Assembly: GCF_001280845.1 (NCBI RefSeq)
Contig: NZ_LGHP01000001.1
Location: 4,745,383 to 4,809,382 of the forward strand
From: Bacillus sp. FJAT-28004
Lineage (GTDB): Bacteria > Bacillota > Bacilli > Paenibacillales > Paenibacillaceae
Length of the DNA: 64,000 bases
Direction: 5' to 3'
Numbering within the stretch: position 1 is the first letter of the stretch; each line of letters starts with the position of its first letter. The translations under genes were made by a program, and so were the position numbers. Of this stretch, positions 43,875-52,103 are shown in pieces. The notes below the pieces were generated by a model. That model was not told where the DNA came from. It did no database searches and saw only the letters and a list, made by a program, of their open reading frames with translations.

Positions 43875-45926
43875 CTATTTATTCTTCAAATTAATTTTGA
43901 ATACATCTCCCTCATTACCACCAAAAACGATCATCCCATCCTCAGGCAGTACTACCGAATGATTGCTCGTTGCCTTTGAAAAGTTCACAACCATTCCCTT
44001 CGCGTCATAAACGGCAAATCCCCCACTTACCGGGGCCTCAACGGTCATGACTCGATTGGCTGATTTTTCATCAATCTTATACCATACAGCCTGACCATTC
44101 GATGGTATGCTGCTAATCGAGGAATTCCCTTCATAAATGGGTTGAATAGCATCTTCATTGATATACGAGACTCCATCAATCTTTAAATACTCCGTAAGTC
44201 CTACTTTATAAAAGTTGAGATCAAATACATCTCGTCCGCTAATTGGAATTTCGACAGCATTTACAGCTTTATTCTCATCAACAATTTTAGTACCGTTTGC
44301 GTATCCATGATCCATATCAACGGATATATTTTTAGTTAAGATAGTTGGGGCTAGATAAAGTGCAGAAGTAATCTTTTCACCTAACGCATAATAATTTTTC
44401 CCATTTCTGTTTTCCCATACCTTTTTAGTTATATGATTTAGAGGATTGGGATCCAGCTTTTGATAGGCATAGGTCAACATCATGAACTGACCTAATCCCG
44501 GGAAATTCAAATAAGAGTTAAGCTTCACATATGTTTGTCCATTTGTTTGTTTGTCAAAGCTTACTGCGACACTACCATCACTGTTTTTGAATTGTCCATC
44601 GCCCGTATATACATACTTTTGTGGTGGTACAAGTCCCCCCCCTGTCATAGGTAAATTAATTTCTCCGTTCTTAATCTCCATATTTATGGTTGAACCCACT
44701 GAACCATATAATCCAGAATACGAAAGCAATTCAGACGGCATTTCCACTTTCAAGGCAGGTTCAAATGTTTTCTCGGGTAGGATTTCCTTAATATGCCCCT
44801 TGTCTCTTAGATACTCTAATAAAACTTTAGATGTAAATGTACCATTGAATATGGAACTGCCTCCTGAAGAAACAACAGCCATAGAAATATCATATTCTGG
44901 TATTGCAATCAAGGAAGAATGATACTCAAGGGTGTCCCCCCCTTTGTATAATACCGTTATTCCGTAGTCATCAAACGGTGCGAAGCTAACAGCGTCCCAA
45001 CCAAGACCGTAGTTAACGGTGTTCGTTTCTTCAGAAACCCAAATTCCTTTTTTATATTCAGGACTTTGCATGGCCTTGGCTGATTGTTCAGATAAAATAT
45101 CTGTTCGATTACCTATTAATAATTCTGCAAATTTAGTTAATTCTTCTGCAGTTGAGTAGATCCCGCCTGACCCAATGACATTGGTATTCTCAACGGGTAA
45201 AGCATGATCAATCATAGGCCAATAAGATTTGGCTAACCTTTCTCTATCAAATTCATCGTGTAGTGTTTTAGTTGAGCTTAAATCCAGAGGAGCGCTAACA
45301 TATTTCGCAAGGAACTCGGTGTAACTTATACCGCTCACTCGTTCAATCAATAATTCAAGCAACTGAAATCCATCGTTACAATATACGGAATATTCACCGG
45401 GTTTTGATTTTAATTTTTCCGACTGTAACTTGAACAATAATTCATCATGGTATTGTGTATCATTGTCACCGAGAAGTATAGCATTCCCATAGTGAGAACC
45501 ATAAAGTCCTGACGAATGATTCATTAACATACGTGGTGTAATTTCTTTATACCTTTCATCTGCCATTGTAAAGTCTTTGATATATGTTGTGAGTGGTTTA
45601 TCAATATCCACTTTATTAGAATCAGCTAATATCATCGTTGCAGCAGTTACATACACCTTGCTTACCGAGCCTATACCAAACATCGTGTCTTTGGTGATCG
45701 GAGCATTGGAAGCTTTATCGTATACACCAGCATCATCTGATAAAACAATAGATCCCTTATCCATAATGGCATACTGAAGACCACTTACACCATAATCGGA
45801 CACGAGCTTCGAAGCCAGCACCTGTGCCTTTTCTTTAACAGTATCCTGATTCGTTTGAGCAAAAGTAGGGGTGACCGGTACGGTAATAAGTATAGTGGTC
45901 ATTAATACAGAAATCATTTTCTTCAT
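43875..45926 (-). CDS. Secreted serine hydrolase of the beta-lactamase/PBP4* superfamily
   Basis: 683 residues. The signal peptide is about 1-23 (cut after TFA). A class C beta-lactamase-like domain (about 30-400) carries the nucleophile motif S87-V-S-K90 and the Y182-C-N184 motif; the third motif region reads YKGGDTLEYHSS. A beta-rich C-terminal extension of about 270 residues is of unknown type, with no membrane anchor. Relatives are D-aminopeptidases, esterases and PBP4*-like endopeptidases; true beta-lactamase activity is not implied. The DNA is visibly more AT-rich than the pur region. It follows the two-component genes on the same strand. Confidence 0.85.
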   Translation of the reverse strand: MKKMISVLMTTILITVPVTPTFAQTNQDTVKEKAQVLASKLVSDYGVSGLQYAIMDKGSIVLSDDAGVYDKASNAPITKDTMFGIGSVSKVYVTAATMILADSNKVDIDKPLTTYIKDFTMADERYKEITPRMLMNHSSGLYGSHYGNAILLGDNDTQYHDELLFKLQSEKLKSKPGEYSVYCNDGFQLLELLIERVSGISYTEFLAKYVSAPLDLSSTKTLHDEFDRERLAKSYWPMIDHALPVENTNVIGSGGIYSTAEELTKFAELLIGNRTDILSEQSAKAMQSPEYKKGIWVSEETNTVNYGLGWDAVSFAPFDDYGITVLYKGGDTLEYHSSLIAIPEYDISMAVVSSGGSSIFNGTFTSKVLLEYLRDKGHIKEILPEKTFEPALKVEMPSELLSYSGLYGSVGSTINMEIKNGEINLPMTGGGLVPPQKYVYTGDGQFKNSDGSVAVSFDKQTNGQTYVKLNSYLNFPGLGQFMMLTYAYQKLDPNPLNHITKKVWENRNGKNYYALGEKITSALYLAPTILTKNISVDMDHGYANGTKIVDENKAVNAVEIPISGRDVFDLNFYKVGLTEYLKIDGVSYINEDAIQPIYEGNSSISSIPSNGQAVWYKIDEKSANRVMTVEAPVSGGFAVYDAKGMVVNFSKATSNHSVVLPEDGMIVFGGNEGDVFKINLKNK

Positions 45927-46009
45927 TATTACTAATTCCTCCTCGTATTCTTTCTAGATGTCACTTGCTGAATTCATCATACAAGGAAGAAGGCTGTTAT
46001 ATTAAAAAT

Positions 46010-46056
46010 CACCCTGAAACGAAAAAAACAATCCCTAAACAACATGTTGTCTAAGG
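46010..46056 (-). terminator. Terminator after the GHKL kinase gene
   Basis: Read on the minus strand, CCCTtAGACAAC pairs with GTTGTTTAGGG around a palindromic centre, with CAAT/ATTG extending the stem, then seven T's. It separates the regulator-kinase pair from the serine hydrolase gene. Confidence 0.75.
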
Positions 46057-47340
46057 GTTATTGTCTTTAAATGGAAGTATGACCATATTGTTGAACACTT
46101 TAAGCTTCGTTCCAAAAGTCATATGACCACCGTACTTGTCGCAGATTCTAGCTATATTTGTTAAACCAATACCATGAAATTCCGGGTTTGATTTTTGGCT
46201 GTGTAAGTTGGTTACTTCATTTTCCATATGATTCATGATGTGAATGAGAAGATTAGACTCGGTAGAATGTATTTTTATTAGAATGTACCTATCTTCTGCG
46301 ATTTTTAACTTTTTAGAAGCTTCTATTGCGTTATCTAGCATATTTCCAATGACAACACATAGGTCATAACGGTCAATATGGATTTCTTGTGAATATAAGT
46401 TAAGCTTGGTATCTATTCTTATGCCATTGGCTTGGCCAATATTAAGCGTATTTGTGACAAGGGCATCTATAACCAAATTCCCCGTATTTACCCTTTGGTA
46501 GGCTCCTTCGACTTTATTTAATGTCGTCTTAATATGTTCCAGTGCAGTTACTAATTCATTTCGCTTAATACACTCTTCAATATACAAGAACTGTTGATTC
46601 GTATCATGAATGATTCTTTTAATGGATTTGAAGCTGTGAACGACTTTTTCGTAATTCGCATCCTGATAGTCCATCTGATGTTGCAACTGCGCATTCTCAT
46701 GCATGAATCGAAATTTATCAATGATAGTATCAAAAATATAGACAATCATAACGTTTAAAAATAGTAATACAATGACGGATATAAAAGAGTAGACGTCCTT
46801 ATAAGTTAAAATATTCAGTTGGTATATACTTATGATAGGAATAACCAAAAATAATACGTAGTAACGATAATGTAAAGAGAAACTTCTACGTTTTGCAAGT
46901 AGTCGTATGATCTGAATGATAGCAAACATGATCATGCAACTGAGTAAAATAGATTTCGTGTAGTTTATTTGATCTTGTTCATTTACAGTGTGAAAGTGGC
47001 TAAAGTCAACTGAATCTAGGGTATAAAAAAGATGTTGAGATATATAATTAGCGATAGACATTAAAACAGCGTAAAGTATAGAAAAAATGATCTTGGTTTT
47101 AATTTCTATTTTATAAGATTGCGCAAAACTAAATGTCATAAGCAAGGGTAGAATCGAAGAAAAAATAGGAATGACGGGAATAACTAGATATAGGTAATCG
47201 AGCAGCCCAAAGATAATGAAGTAAATGAATCGGTTATGTTTTTTAGCTGATTTATCAAAAACCGAGTTGAAGAAAAAATTAAGGTGAGCGCCCATCACAA
47301 GTACAATACTAAAGACAATAGGAAAATTATTTTGAATCAT
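46051..47340 (-). CDS. AgrC-like sensor histidine kinase (GHKL ATPase)
   Basis: 429 residues. The N-terminal half (about 1-205) has about six hydrophobic helices. A dimerisation helix with likely phosphoacceptor His in IIHDTNQQFLYI follows, then a GHKL ATPase domain (about 320-425) with GNMLDNAIEAS and FHGIGLTNIARICDKYGG. This layout is that of AgrC/ComD-type peptide sensors. It begins 1 nt after the regulator stop. No AgrB-like protease or obvious AgrD peptide gene is present, so the signal is unknown. Confidence 0.88.
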   Translation of the reverse strand: MIQNNFPIVFSIVLVMGAHLNFFFNSVFDKSAKKHNRFIYFIIFGLLDYLYLVIPVIPIFSSILPLLMTFSFAQSYKIEIKTKIIFSILYAVLMSIANYISQHLFYTLDSVDFSHFHTVNEQDQINYTKSILLSCMIMFAIIQIIRLLAKRRSFSLHYRYYVLFLVIPIISIYQLNILTYKDVYSFISVIVLLFLNVMIVYIFDTIIDKFRFMHENAQLQHQMDYQDANYEKVVHSFKSIKRIIHDTNQQFLYIEECIKRNELVTALEHIKTTLNKVEGAYQRVNTGNLVIDALVTNTLNIGQANGIRIDTKLNLYSQEIHIDRYDLCVVIGNMLDNAIEASKKLKIAEDRYILIKIHSTESNLLIHIMNHMENEVTNLHSQKSNPEFHGIGLTNIARICDKYGGHMTFGTKLKVFNNMVILPFKDNNP

Positions 47341-47341
47341 A

Positions 47342-48082
47342 TCAATCGACCTTCATAATCATAAATTTGGTGTAAGTATCTTTAACCTCTTTAATTTTAG
47401 AACGACCTATGGGGAACTCCATACCATTGGACATGAGAACACCTCCGCTAGCAAACTTCCTCACATGAAGCAGATTAATAATAATGGAACGATGGATTTG
47501 CAGGAAGTTACAGTCTTTTAAGGCCAAAGCATAATCTGAAATGATGCCTTTGCTTTCATAGGTTTGATTCGTGGTAATAACGTGCAGTTTGCTTTTGATG
47601 GTTAAGCTTTTGGCAGCTTCAATACTAATGAGGTCATCATATTTAATAACGACTTCTTCATAGGCTGACTTAATGACCATAAACTTTTTATCAAGTGCTT
47701 GGAAGTATTGGCATAGCTTGATAATTTTCTCTTCCAAGATCGAGGGGGCAATGGGCTTTATCAAATACTGGAATGTTATGACGTCAAAACTTTCCATCAT
47801 ATATTCAGGGTAGCTTGTCAGAAAAACAATTTGTTCATCGAGGTTCTTTAGCCCTCTTATTTTTCGAGCGGTTTGAATCCCGTTAATCCCGCCCATTTCA
47901 ATATCTAAAATTAAAATATGGAATGGCGTTTCATTGCGCTCATAATAGGATACCAACTGCTCGCCCGAGCCGAATAATTCGATTTCAAATTCTATATTTG
48001 TCTTTATCGACAAAGTAATCAGGATGCTTTTAACAAGTTCTCTTTGTTTGTCCTCATCATCGCAAATAGCCACTCTATACAT
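47342..48082 (-). CDS. LytTR-family response regulator (AgrA-like)
   Basis: 246 residues from ATG 48082, with GAGGGG upstream; an in-frame ATG at 48115 would add 11 residues. The receiver domain has the acidic CDDED and phosphoacceptor Asp60 in LILDIEMGG. A LytTR DNA-binding domain (about 140-245) includes FLQIHRSIIINLLHV and FPIGRSKIKEVK. It forms an operon with the AgrC-like kinase and may drive the secreted serine hydrolase gene. Confidence 0.9.
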   Translation of the reverse strand: MYRVAICDDEDKQRELVKSILITLSIKTNIEFEIELFGSGEQLVSYYERNETPFHILILDIEMGGINGIQTARKIRGLKNLDEQIVFLTSYPEYMMESFDVITFQYLIKPIAPSILEEKIIKLCQYFQALDKKFMVIKSAYEEVVIKYDDLISIEAAKSLTIKSKLHVITTNQTYESKGIISDYALALKDCNFLQIHRSIIINLLHVRKFASGGVLMSNGMEFPIGRSKIKEVKDTYTKFMIMKVD

Positions 48083-48111
48083 AAATAATAAACCCCTCAT
48101 TTCGATTATAT

Positions 48112-48195
48112 TCATTCTAGAACTCTATGTAAGCATGATACAACGTATTGACTTTGTATAGATAACTTTTGGATGAAATGCAAATTTGAATCCAT
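48112..48195 (-). CDS. Possible 27-residue leader or signal peptide before the LytTR regulator
   Basis: AAGGAG lies 6 nt before an ATG at 48195; the peptide begins MDSNLHFIQK and ends SCLHRVLE. Its TGA overlaps the upstream in-frame ATG (48115) of the regulator as ATGA, the arrangement of coupled genes. It has one Cys and no signal sequence. It could be a leader peptide, an export-dependent signal peptide, or chance. Confidence 0.35.
   Translation of the reverse strand: MDSNLHFIQKLSIQSQYVVSCLHRVLE
48142..48168 (-). promoter_or_regulatory. Possible LytTR-type direct repeat
   Basis: On the minus strand, AAAGTTATC and TACGTTGTA have their GTT cores 22 bp apart, the spacing of LytTR-binding direct repeats. 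Neither half matches the consensus fully. It may be an autoregulatory site. Confidence 0.25.
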
Positions 48196-48250
48196 CAATC
48201 ACTCCTTAGGTGATGAATGCCTTTCCGGAGGCAAAGTTTTTTACTAGTAG

Positions 48251-48439
48251 GTTAATATAGATTACGATGATGAAGGAAAGATTAAAGTCCAAGTTCATGT
48301 TCTATCCGAGAACAAGAAATTCACGGTAAAAAGAGTCTTTTTTATATGTGTTCAAAAAGCGTTAACCATTATATCCCTTTCACTGTCTCGACACAAGTGG
48401 AAGCTGTTTGTTCATTGGTTTATAGGGGGTAACGAATAA
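48251..48439 (+). pseudogene. Possible gene remnant, unidentified
   Basis: A 62-codon open frame bounded upstream by two stops, without a start codon or ribosome binding site. Its first half (DYDDEGKIKVQVHVLSENKK, then FTVKRVFFI) looks like real protein; the second half does not. A terminator hairpin follows 28 bp later. It may be a fragment of a decayed gene. The 551-bp gap from 48116 to 48666 holds nothing else except the leader elements listed. Confidence 0.3.
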
Positions 48440-48466
48440 ATAAACCCTTGCAATAGAATAAAAGAT

Positions 48467-48512
48467 AACCGAGTGAGATCCAGGTGATGTGCCTGCCTCA
48501 ACTCGGTTTTTC
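48467..48512 (+). terminator. Orphan rho-independent terminator
   Basis: AACCGAGT (48467-48474) pairs with ACTCGGTT (48501-48508), with inner CAGG/CCTG pairing, followed by a T-rich run. No intact gene ends here; it may belong to the remnant just upstream. Confidence 0.75.
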
Positions 48513-48666
48513 TTTTGCCTGAGCAATTGTAAAAAATGCTTTTAATCAAACATTCCCTACCCTCCATTCGTTTGAAATGCTTATAATTTAATTAGAACAA
48601 TTTGGATGTAGAGAGTATGTGTGTACATTAGAAGCATCAAGAAATGAAATCGAACGGAGCAAATAA

Positions 48667-49455
48667 ATGATGGATCATAAAATTATAGATATTGGCGTCA
48701 ATTTGATGCATCGATCGTATAATCAAGATCGTGAACAGGTGGTTGAAAGGGCGGCAGCGAATGGGGTTTCTCCACTTGTTATCACTGGAACAAGCTTGAG
48801 GAACAGCATGGAAGCTGCTCGCTATGCAGGTCGTTTACCCGGAAAGCTGTACTCTACTGCGGGTGTTCATCCTCACGATGCAAAGAGCTGTACAGATGAG
48901 ACGATTAAGAAGCTCAAACAACTGGTGGCACAGCCGCAGGTGGTTGCAATTGGAGAATGCGGACTAGACTATAACCGGGATTTCTCACCGCGAGATGTGC
49001 AACGCAAATGGTTTACTGAGCAAATTGATTTAGCGCTTGAGCAGGATATGCCGCTGTTTCTGCATGAACGGGAAGCTTTTTCGGATTTTATAGCCATTCT
49101 TAAGGAACAATCGGTGCAGAAAGCAGTCGTCCATTGTTTTACGGGGACTTTACCAGAGCTTAAGGCTTATCTCGAAATGGGATTCCATATTGGGATTACA
49201 GGCTGGATTTGTGATGAGCGAAGAGGCAAACACCTGAAAGAGCTTGTACGGATGATTCCGCTGGACCGGCTCATGATCGAGACGGATGGGCCGTTCTTAA
49301 CGCCACGGGATTTGAAGAGGAGGCCGCAAGATGGACGGAATGAGCCAGCTTTCTTACCACACATCTTGCAAACCGTATCACGGTGTATAGGAAAACCAGT
49401 GGAAGAGGTAGCTGAGGTTACGAGAAAGACGTCTGAGGAGTTTTTTGGTTTATAA
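48667..49455 (+). CDS. tatD: TatD-family metal-dependent nuclease
   Basis: 262-residue TIM-barrel protein close to E. coli TatD. IIDIGVNLMHRSY is the N-terminal strand; STAGVHPHDA, IGECGLDYNRDFS, VVHCFTGTLPELKAYL, GITGWICDERRG and IETDGPFLTPRDL are metal-site and barrel motifs. It is expected to be a 3'-5' DNA/RNA exonuclease. The GVNL and CDERRG segments set it apart from the YabD/MRP-type TatD homologue common in Firmicutes. It stands alone in a noncoding-rich zone. Confidence 0.93.
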   Translation: MMDHKIIDIGVNLMHRSYNQDREQVVERAAANGVSPLVITGTSLRNSMEAARYAGRLPGKLYSTAGVHPHDAKSCTDETIKKLKQLVAQPQVVAIGECGLDYNRDFSPRDVQRKWFTEQIDLALEQDMPLFLHEREAFSDFIAILKEQSVQKAVVHCFTGTLPELKAYLEMGFHIGITGWICDERRGKHLKELVRMIPLDRLMIETDGPFLTPRDLKRRPQDGRNEPAFLPHILQTVSRCIGKPVEEVAEVTRKTSEEFFGL

Positions 49456-49656
49456 GAGATAAGAGACGCCGGATCAACTTTAATATTGAACTTTATTTGT
49501 TTTTCGCTGTCTACCAGAAGAATATGAAAGAAAATCAACGATCAGATATATGGAGAAGGACCATACGATTTATAGATGAAAATAAGCTTTACTAATAGAA
49601 GTGACATATTAAACATATTTCTATTGCATCAAATAGAAACATAGTTCTATCAAAAC

Positions 49657-49678
49657 CGCGCTTAGCGCGTTTTTTTTA
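49657..49678 (+). terminator. Short terminator hairpin
   Basis: CGCGC-TTA-GCGCG followed by at least seven T's. It lies 200 bp after tatD and may end that transcript. Confidence 0.75.
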
Positions 49679-49924
49679 TTTTCAGAAATCATAATTTTAG
49701 ATAATACTACTCAATTATGGAGCAGGCATTAACAGAAGCTTAACTGTCTTCTATATATCGTAGATGGAATTAAGGTTAAGTTTAATAGTGGTCTCACTTC
49801 ATATGTTTAGTTTCATTATTTTGTAAAATTGGGGAGTGAATTAACTATACTAGTTGGTGGGGCCCATTAAAATAGATAGCTGGTGGAATAATTACTGTTT
49901 TTTAATTTTTCATCCTTGGTAACT

Positions 49925-49970
49925 AAGACGGTGAACATGTAGGCAGCTGCCACATGTTCACCGTCTTTTT
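49925..49970 (+). terminator. Long palindrome with T-run
   Basis: AAGACGGTGAACATGT (49925-49940) pairs with ACATGTTCACCGTCTT (49952-49967); the centre GGCAGCTGCC is itself palindromic. Five T's follow. No intact gene precedes it, and its end runs directly into the metallopeptidase-gene remnant. Confidence 0.8.
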
Positions 49971-50023
49971 ACAAAGAAAATGATGAGTTTCTGGCAAGGT
50001 ATGGGCAGGCGATGACTTTGTAG
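49970..50023 (+). pseudogene. 3' tail of a decayed YgjP-like metallopeptidase gene
   Basis: Seventeen codons read YKENDEFLARYGQAMTL and stop. They match the C-terminus YKEKEEFLARHGQAMTL of the intact metallopeptidase gene at 55125-55790, with many silent differences, so this is an older paralogue or an acquired copy and not a recent duplication. All upstream sequence is replaced by the palindrome at 49925-49970. Confidence 0.7.
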
Positions 50024-50163
50024 AAGCCAGTTGCGCAGAAAGGTTGGACGATCAGGCAGGAAACTGGTATACTTGCCGGGATTGCTCTCATTAAAGCGAT
50101 TTCAATTGCTAGTTTTAGCGGGAGCTGATCTACTATGGGATGTCGTCAGGAGTGGTACTAAAG

Positions 50164-50352
50164 ATGAAGAAATATAATTTTATGCGTCCGTTAATGCTGA
50201 TTGTCATAGCACTGCTTGTAAAAAGCCTAATTACGAATCTTTGTATGGTGTTTGGGATGGAACAGGGACCGGCAGAAAATCTTGGTTTCTTTAGCATGCT
50301 TGTTGCAGCAGTCATCATTTATTCGAGAATGGCCCGGAAGCGCCGCAAATAA
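50164..50352 (+). CDS. Small membrane protein, unknown function
   Basis: About 62 residues from ATG 50164, or 70 from 50140. Two hydrophobic helices (about 7-27 and 39-54) are followed by a basic tail RMARKRRK. A GGAG lies 12 nt before the chosen start, which is a weak fit. No family recognised. It lies 23 nt before the DUF1801 gene and may be co-transcribed. Confidence 0.55.
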   Translation: MKKYNFMRPLMLIVIALLVKSLITNLCMVFGMEQGPAENLGFFSMLVAAVIIYSRMARKRRK

Positions 50353-50375
50353 CAATGATCCCGAAAGGAGCAGCC

Positions 50376-50774
50376 ATGGAAGGCAATAAAATCACATTTG
50401 AGACGATCGATCAGTATATCGCCAATTACTCTCCTGAGATTCAGGATATTTTGGAGAAGATAAGAGGCGTGATTAAAGAGGCTGCACCAGAAGCCACAGA
50501 GAAAATCGGCTATCAAATGCCGACCTTCGTGCTCCACGGGAACCTGGTTCATTTTGCAGCTTACAAAAATCATATCGGCTTGTATCCAGCTCCTAGCGGA
50601 ATTGAGGCTTTTAAACAACAATTATCCCCATATAAAGGGGCAAAAGGTTCGATTCGCTTCCCTTTAGATCAACCTATACCGTATGAATTAATTAGTGAAA
50701 TCGTAAAATACAGAGTGGCTGAGAATCTTCAAAAAGCAGCGAACAAGAAAGCGAAAAAAAAGAAACAGGAATAG
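50376..50774 (+). CDS. DUF1801 protein, frataxin-like iron chaperone (Fra/YdhG) family
   Basis: 132 residues. Core motifs are ITFETIDQYIANYSPEIQDILEKIR, EKIGYQMPTFVLHGNLVHFAAYKNHIGLYP and GSIRFPLDQPIPYELI, as in B. subtilis Fra (YdhG), which is proposed to supply iron for Fe-S cluster and heme synthesis. The Lys-rich C-terminal tail is an extension. AAAGGAG lies about 8 nt before ATG 50376. Confidence 0.85.
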   Translation: MEGNKITFETIDQYIANYSPEIQDILEKIRGVIKEAAPEATEKIGYQMPTFVLHGNLVHFAAYKNHIGLYPAPSGIEAFKQQLSPYKGAKGSIRFPLDQPIPYELISEIVKYRVAENLQKAANKKAKKKKQE

Positions 50775-50805
50775 AGATGCTGTGGGTTCTTTACCGCATC
50801 TCTAT
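50770..50805 (+). terminator. Terminator-like hairpin after the DUF1801 gene
   Basis: TAGAGATGC pairs with GCATCTCTA around a 14-16 nt loop; the T-run after it is poor. Confidence 0.5.
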
Positions 50806-50812
50806 TCCTGTT

Positions 50813-51058
50813 TTATCCTTCTATAGCCTTAGGAAGAATCAGCTGCAACATTGTTCCCTGAGGTGTGCTTACCTTCAGGGCAAGTTGTCCGCCCATGGCG
50901 TTTGCAAGCATTTGGCTGAAGGTTAGTCCAAGCCCAAGTCCCCACCTCAAGCTGTTTGTTCGTCCCCCAGTAAAACCTTTCGAATATATTCATTTGCTCA
51001 CCTTCAGGTATGCCAGAGCCAGTATCCTTTACTTCAGCCCGCGTCGCATAGGGCCATT
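50813..51058 (-). pseudogene. Histidine-kinase ATPase-domain remnant
   Basis: Read on the minus strand, PYATRAEVKDTGSGIPEGE and NIFERFYWGTNKQ are the G1 and F boxes of a kinase ATPase domain. After a frameshift near 50946-50955 the frame resumes as GLGLGLTFSQMLANAMGG and QLALKVSTPQGTMLQLILPK to the stop. The rest of the kinase is missing upstream. It is a decayed 3' fragment; no other two-component gene adjoins it. It accounts for most of the gap 50775-51281. Confidence 0.85.
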
Positions 51059-51281
51059 ATTTCATTTCATATTTGCTATGCTCAAGAAGTGGTAACATAT
51101 ACTTGTCTTTGTTGAGATATTGACGCGAAACTGATGCTAAAAATGATTTTAAGGAGTAATAAAATCTTACTGATCTGTGGATTCTTCATAGAAGGTGATT
51201 GAAATATGAGGAAAAGTTACTAATGCAACAGAAACAAATGGTTGGAGAAGGCGATAAAATCTCAAAAGGGAGTGCTAAACA

Positions 51282-51989
51282 ATGAATTTAGAAATGGTTA
51301 TGCAGGAACTTGAAGCTCTTAGCAAGGATCGAACTAAGAAAATTTACCAATCCAATGGCGCACAGGAACCGCTTTTTGGAGTTGCTACAGGCCAAATGAA
51401 GCCCATTTTCAAAAAAACAAAAATAAACCAACCGTTGGCTGAGCAGCTTTATGCTACAGGGAATTATGACGCCATGTATTTTGCTGGAATTATTGCAGAT
51501 CCAAAAGCGATGACAGCAGCAGATTTTGAGCGATGGATTGATGGAGCTTATTTTTATATGCTGTCCGATTTTGTTGTTGCGGTAACCTTGGCAGAAGCAG
51601 ATATTGCACAAGAAGTGGCTGACAAGTGGATCGAAAGCGGCGAAGAACTGAAAATGTCTGCGGGCTGGAGTTGTTACTGCTGGCTTTTGGGAAATCGGCC
51701 TGATGATGAATTTTCCGAAAGCAAGATTGCTAATATGCTTGAAATTGTGAAAAATACGATTCATGATTCTCCCGAACGAGCGAAATACGCTATGAATAAT
51801 TTTATTTACACAGTAGGCGTATCCTATGTTCGGCTCCATGATACAGCGGTCGAAATCGCAAAGGCAGTAGGCCCAGTAGAAGTGAAGAAGGACAAGAAAA
51901 AAAGCAATTTTCTACTCGCTTCTGAACGCATTCAAAAGGCAGTAGATAAACGGGAGCTTGGTTTCAAACGCAAACATGTAAGATGCTAA
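51282..51989 (+). CDS. DNA alkylation repair protein, AlkD-like HEAT-repeat family
   Basis: 235 residues, all alpha-helical. FGVATGQMKPIFKK, QLYATGNYDAMYFAGIIADP, MLSDFVVAVTLAEAD and the basic C-terminus RKHVRC fit the AlkD/COG4912 group of HEAT-like glycosylases that excise 3- and 7-alkylpurines. Catalytic competence is not certain: distant members of this fold lack activity. AAGGGAG precedes ATG 51282. It is monocistronic, closed by a terminator. Confidence 0.8.
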   Translation: MNLEMVMQELEALSKDRTKKIYQSNGAQEPLFGVATGQMKPIFKKTKINQPLAEQLYATGNYDAMYFAGIIADPKAMTAADFERWIDGAYFYMLSDFVVAVTLAEADIAQEVADKWIESGEELKMSAGWSCYCWLLGNRPDDEFSESKIANMLEIVKNTIHDSPERAKYAMNNFIYTVGVSYVRLHDTAVEIAKAVGPVEVKKDKKKSNFLLASERIQKAVDKRELGFKRKHVRC

Positions 51990-52050
51990 AAGTTTCTTCG
52001 AGGATTGTTTTGAGGTAGGCATTATAAAATGTGAATGAGGAAAATAGTAA

Positions 52051-52078
52051 AGAGGGGTGCACGTAACCCCTCTTTTTT
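52051..52078. terminator. Terminator between AlkD-like and PhyH-like genes
   Basis: AGAGGGGT (52051-52058) pairs with ACCCCTCT (52066-52073), then six T's. It lies between convergent genes. Confidence 0.85.
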
Positions 52079-52103
52079 GTCATTGTACTAGAGCTATTAA
52101 TTA

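Larger units (their letters stand above)
49456..50163 (+). other. Gene-poor stretch with orphan terminators
   Basis: About 700 bp with no intact gene. It contains two terminator-like hairpins (49657-49678 and 49925-49970) and the last codons of a decayed metallopeptidase gene (49970-50023). Nothing else could be supported. Confidence 0.7.

Noticed and set aside
43875..45926. Antibiotic-resistance beta-lactamase
   Set aside because: The SxxK and YxN motifs define the superfamily, but length, the large C-terminal domain and context fit a peptidase/esterase-like serine hydrolase better.
46051..48195. Complete agr quorum-sensing system
   Set aside because: No AgrB-like membrane protease and no AgrD-type peptide with the usual amphipathic leader were found; only AgrC/AgrA-like genes are present.
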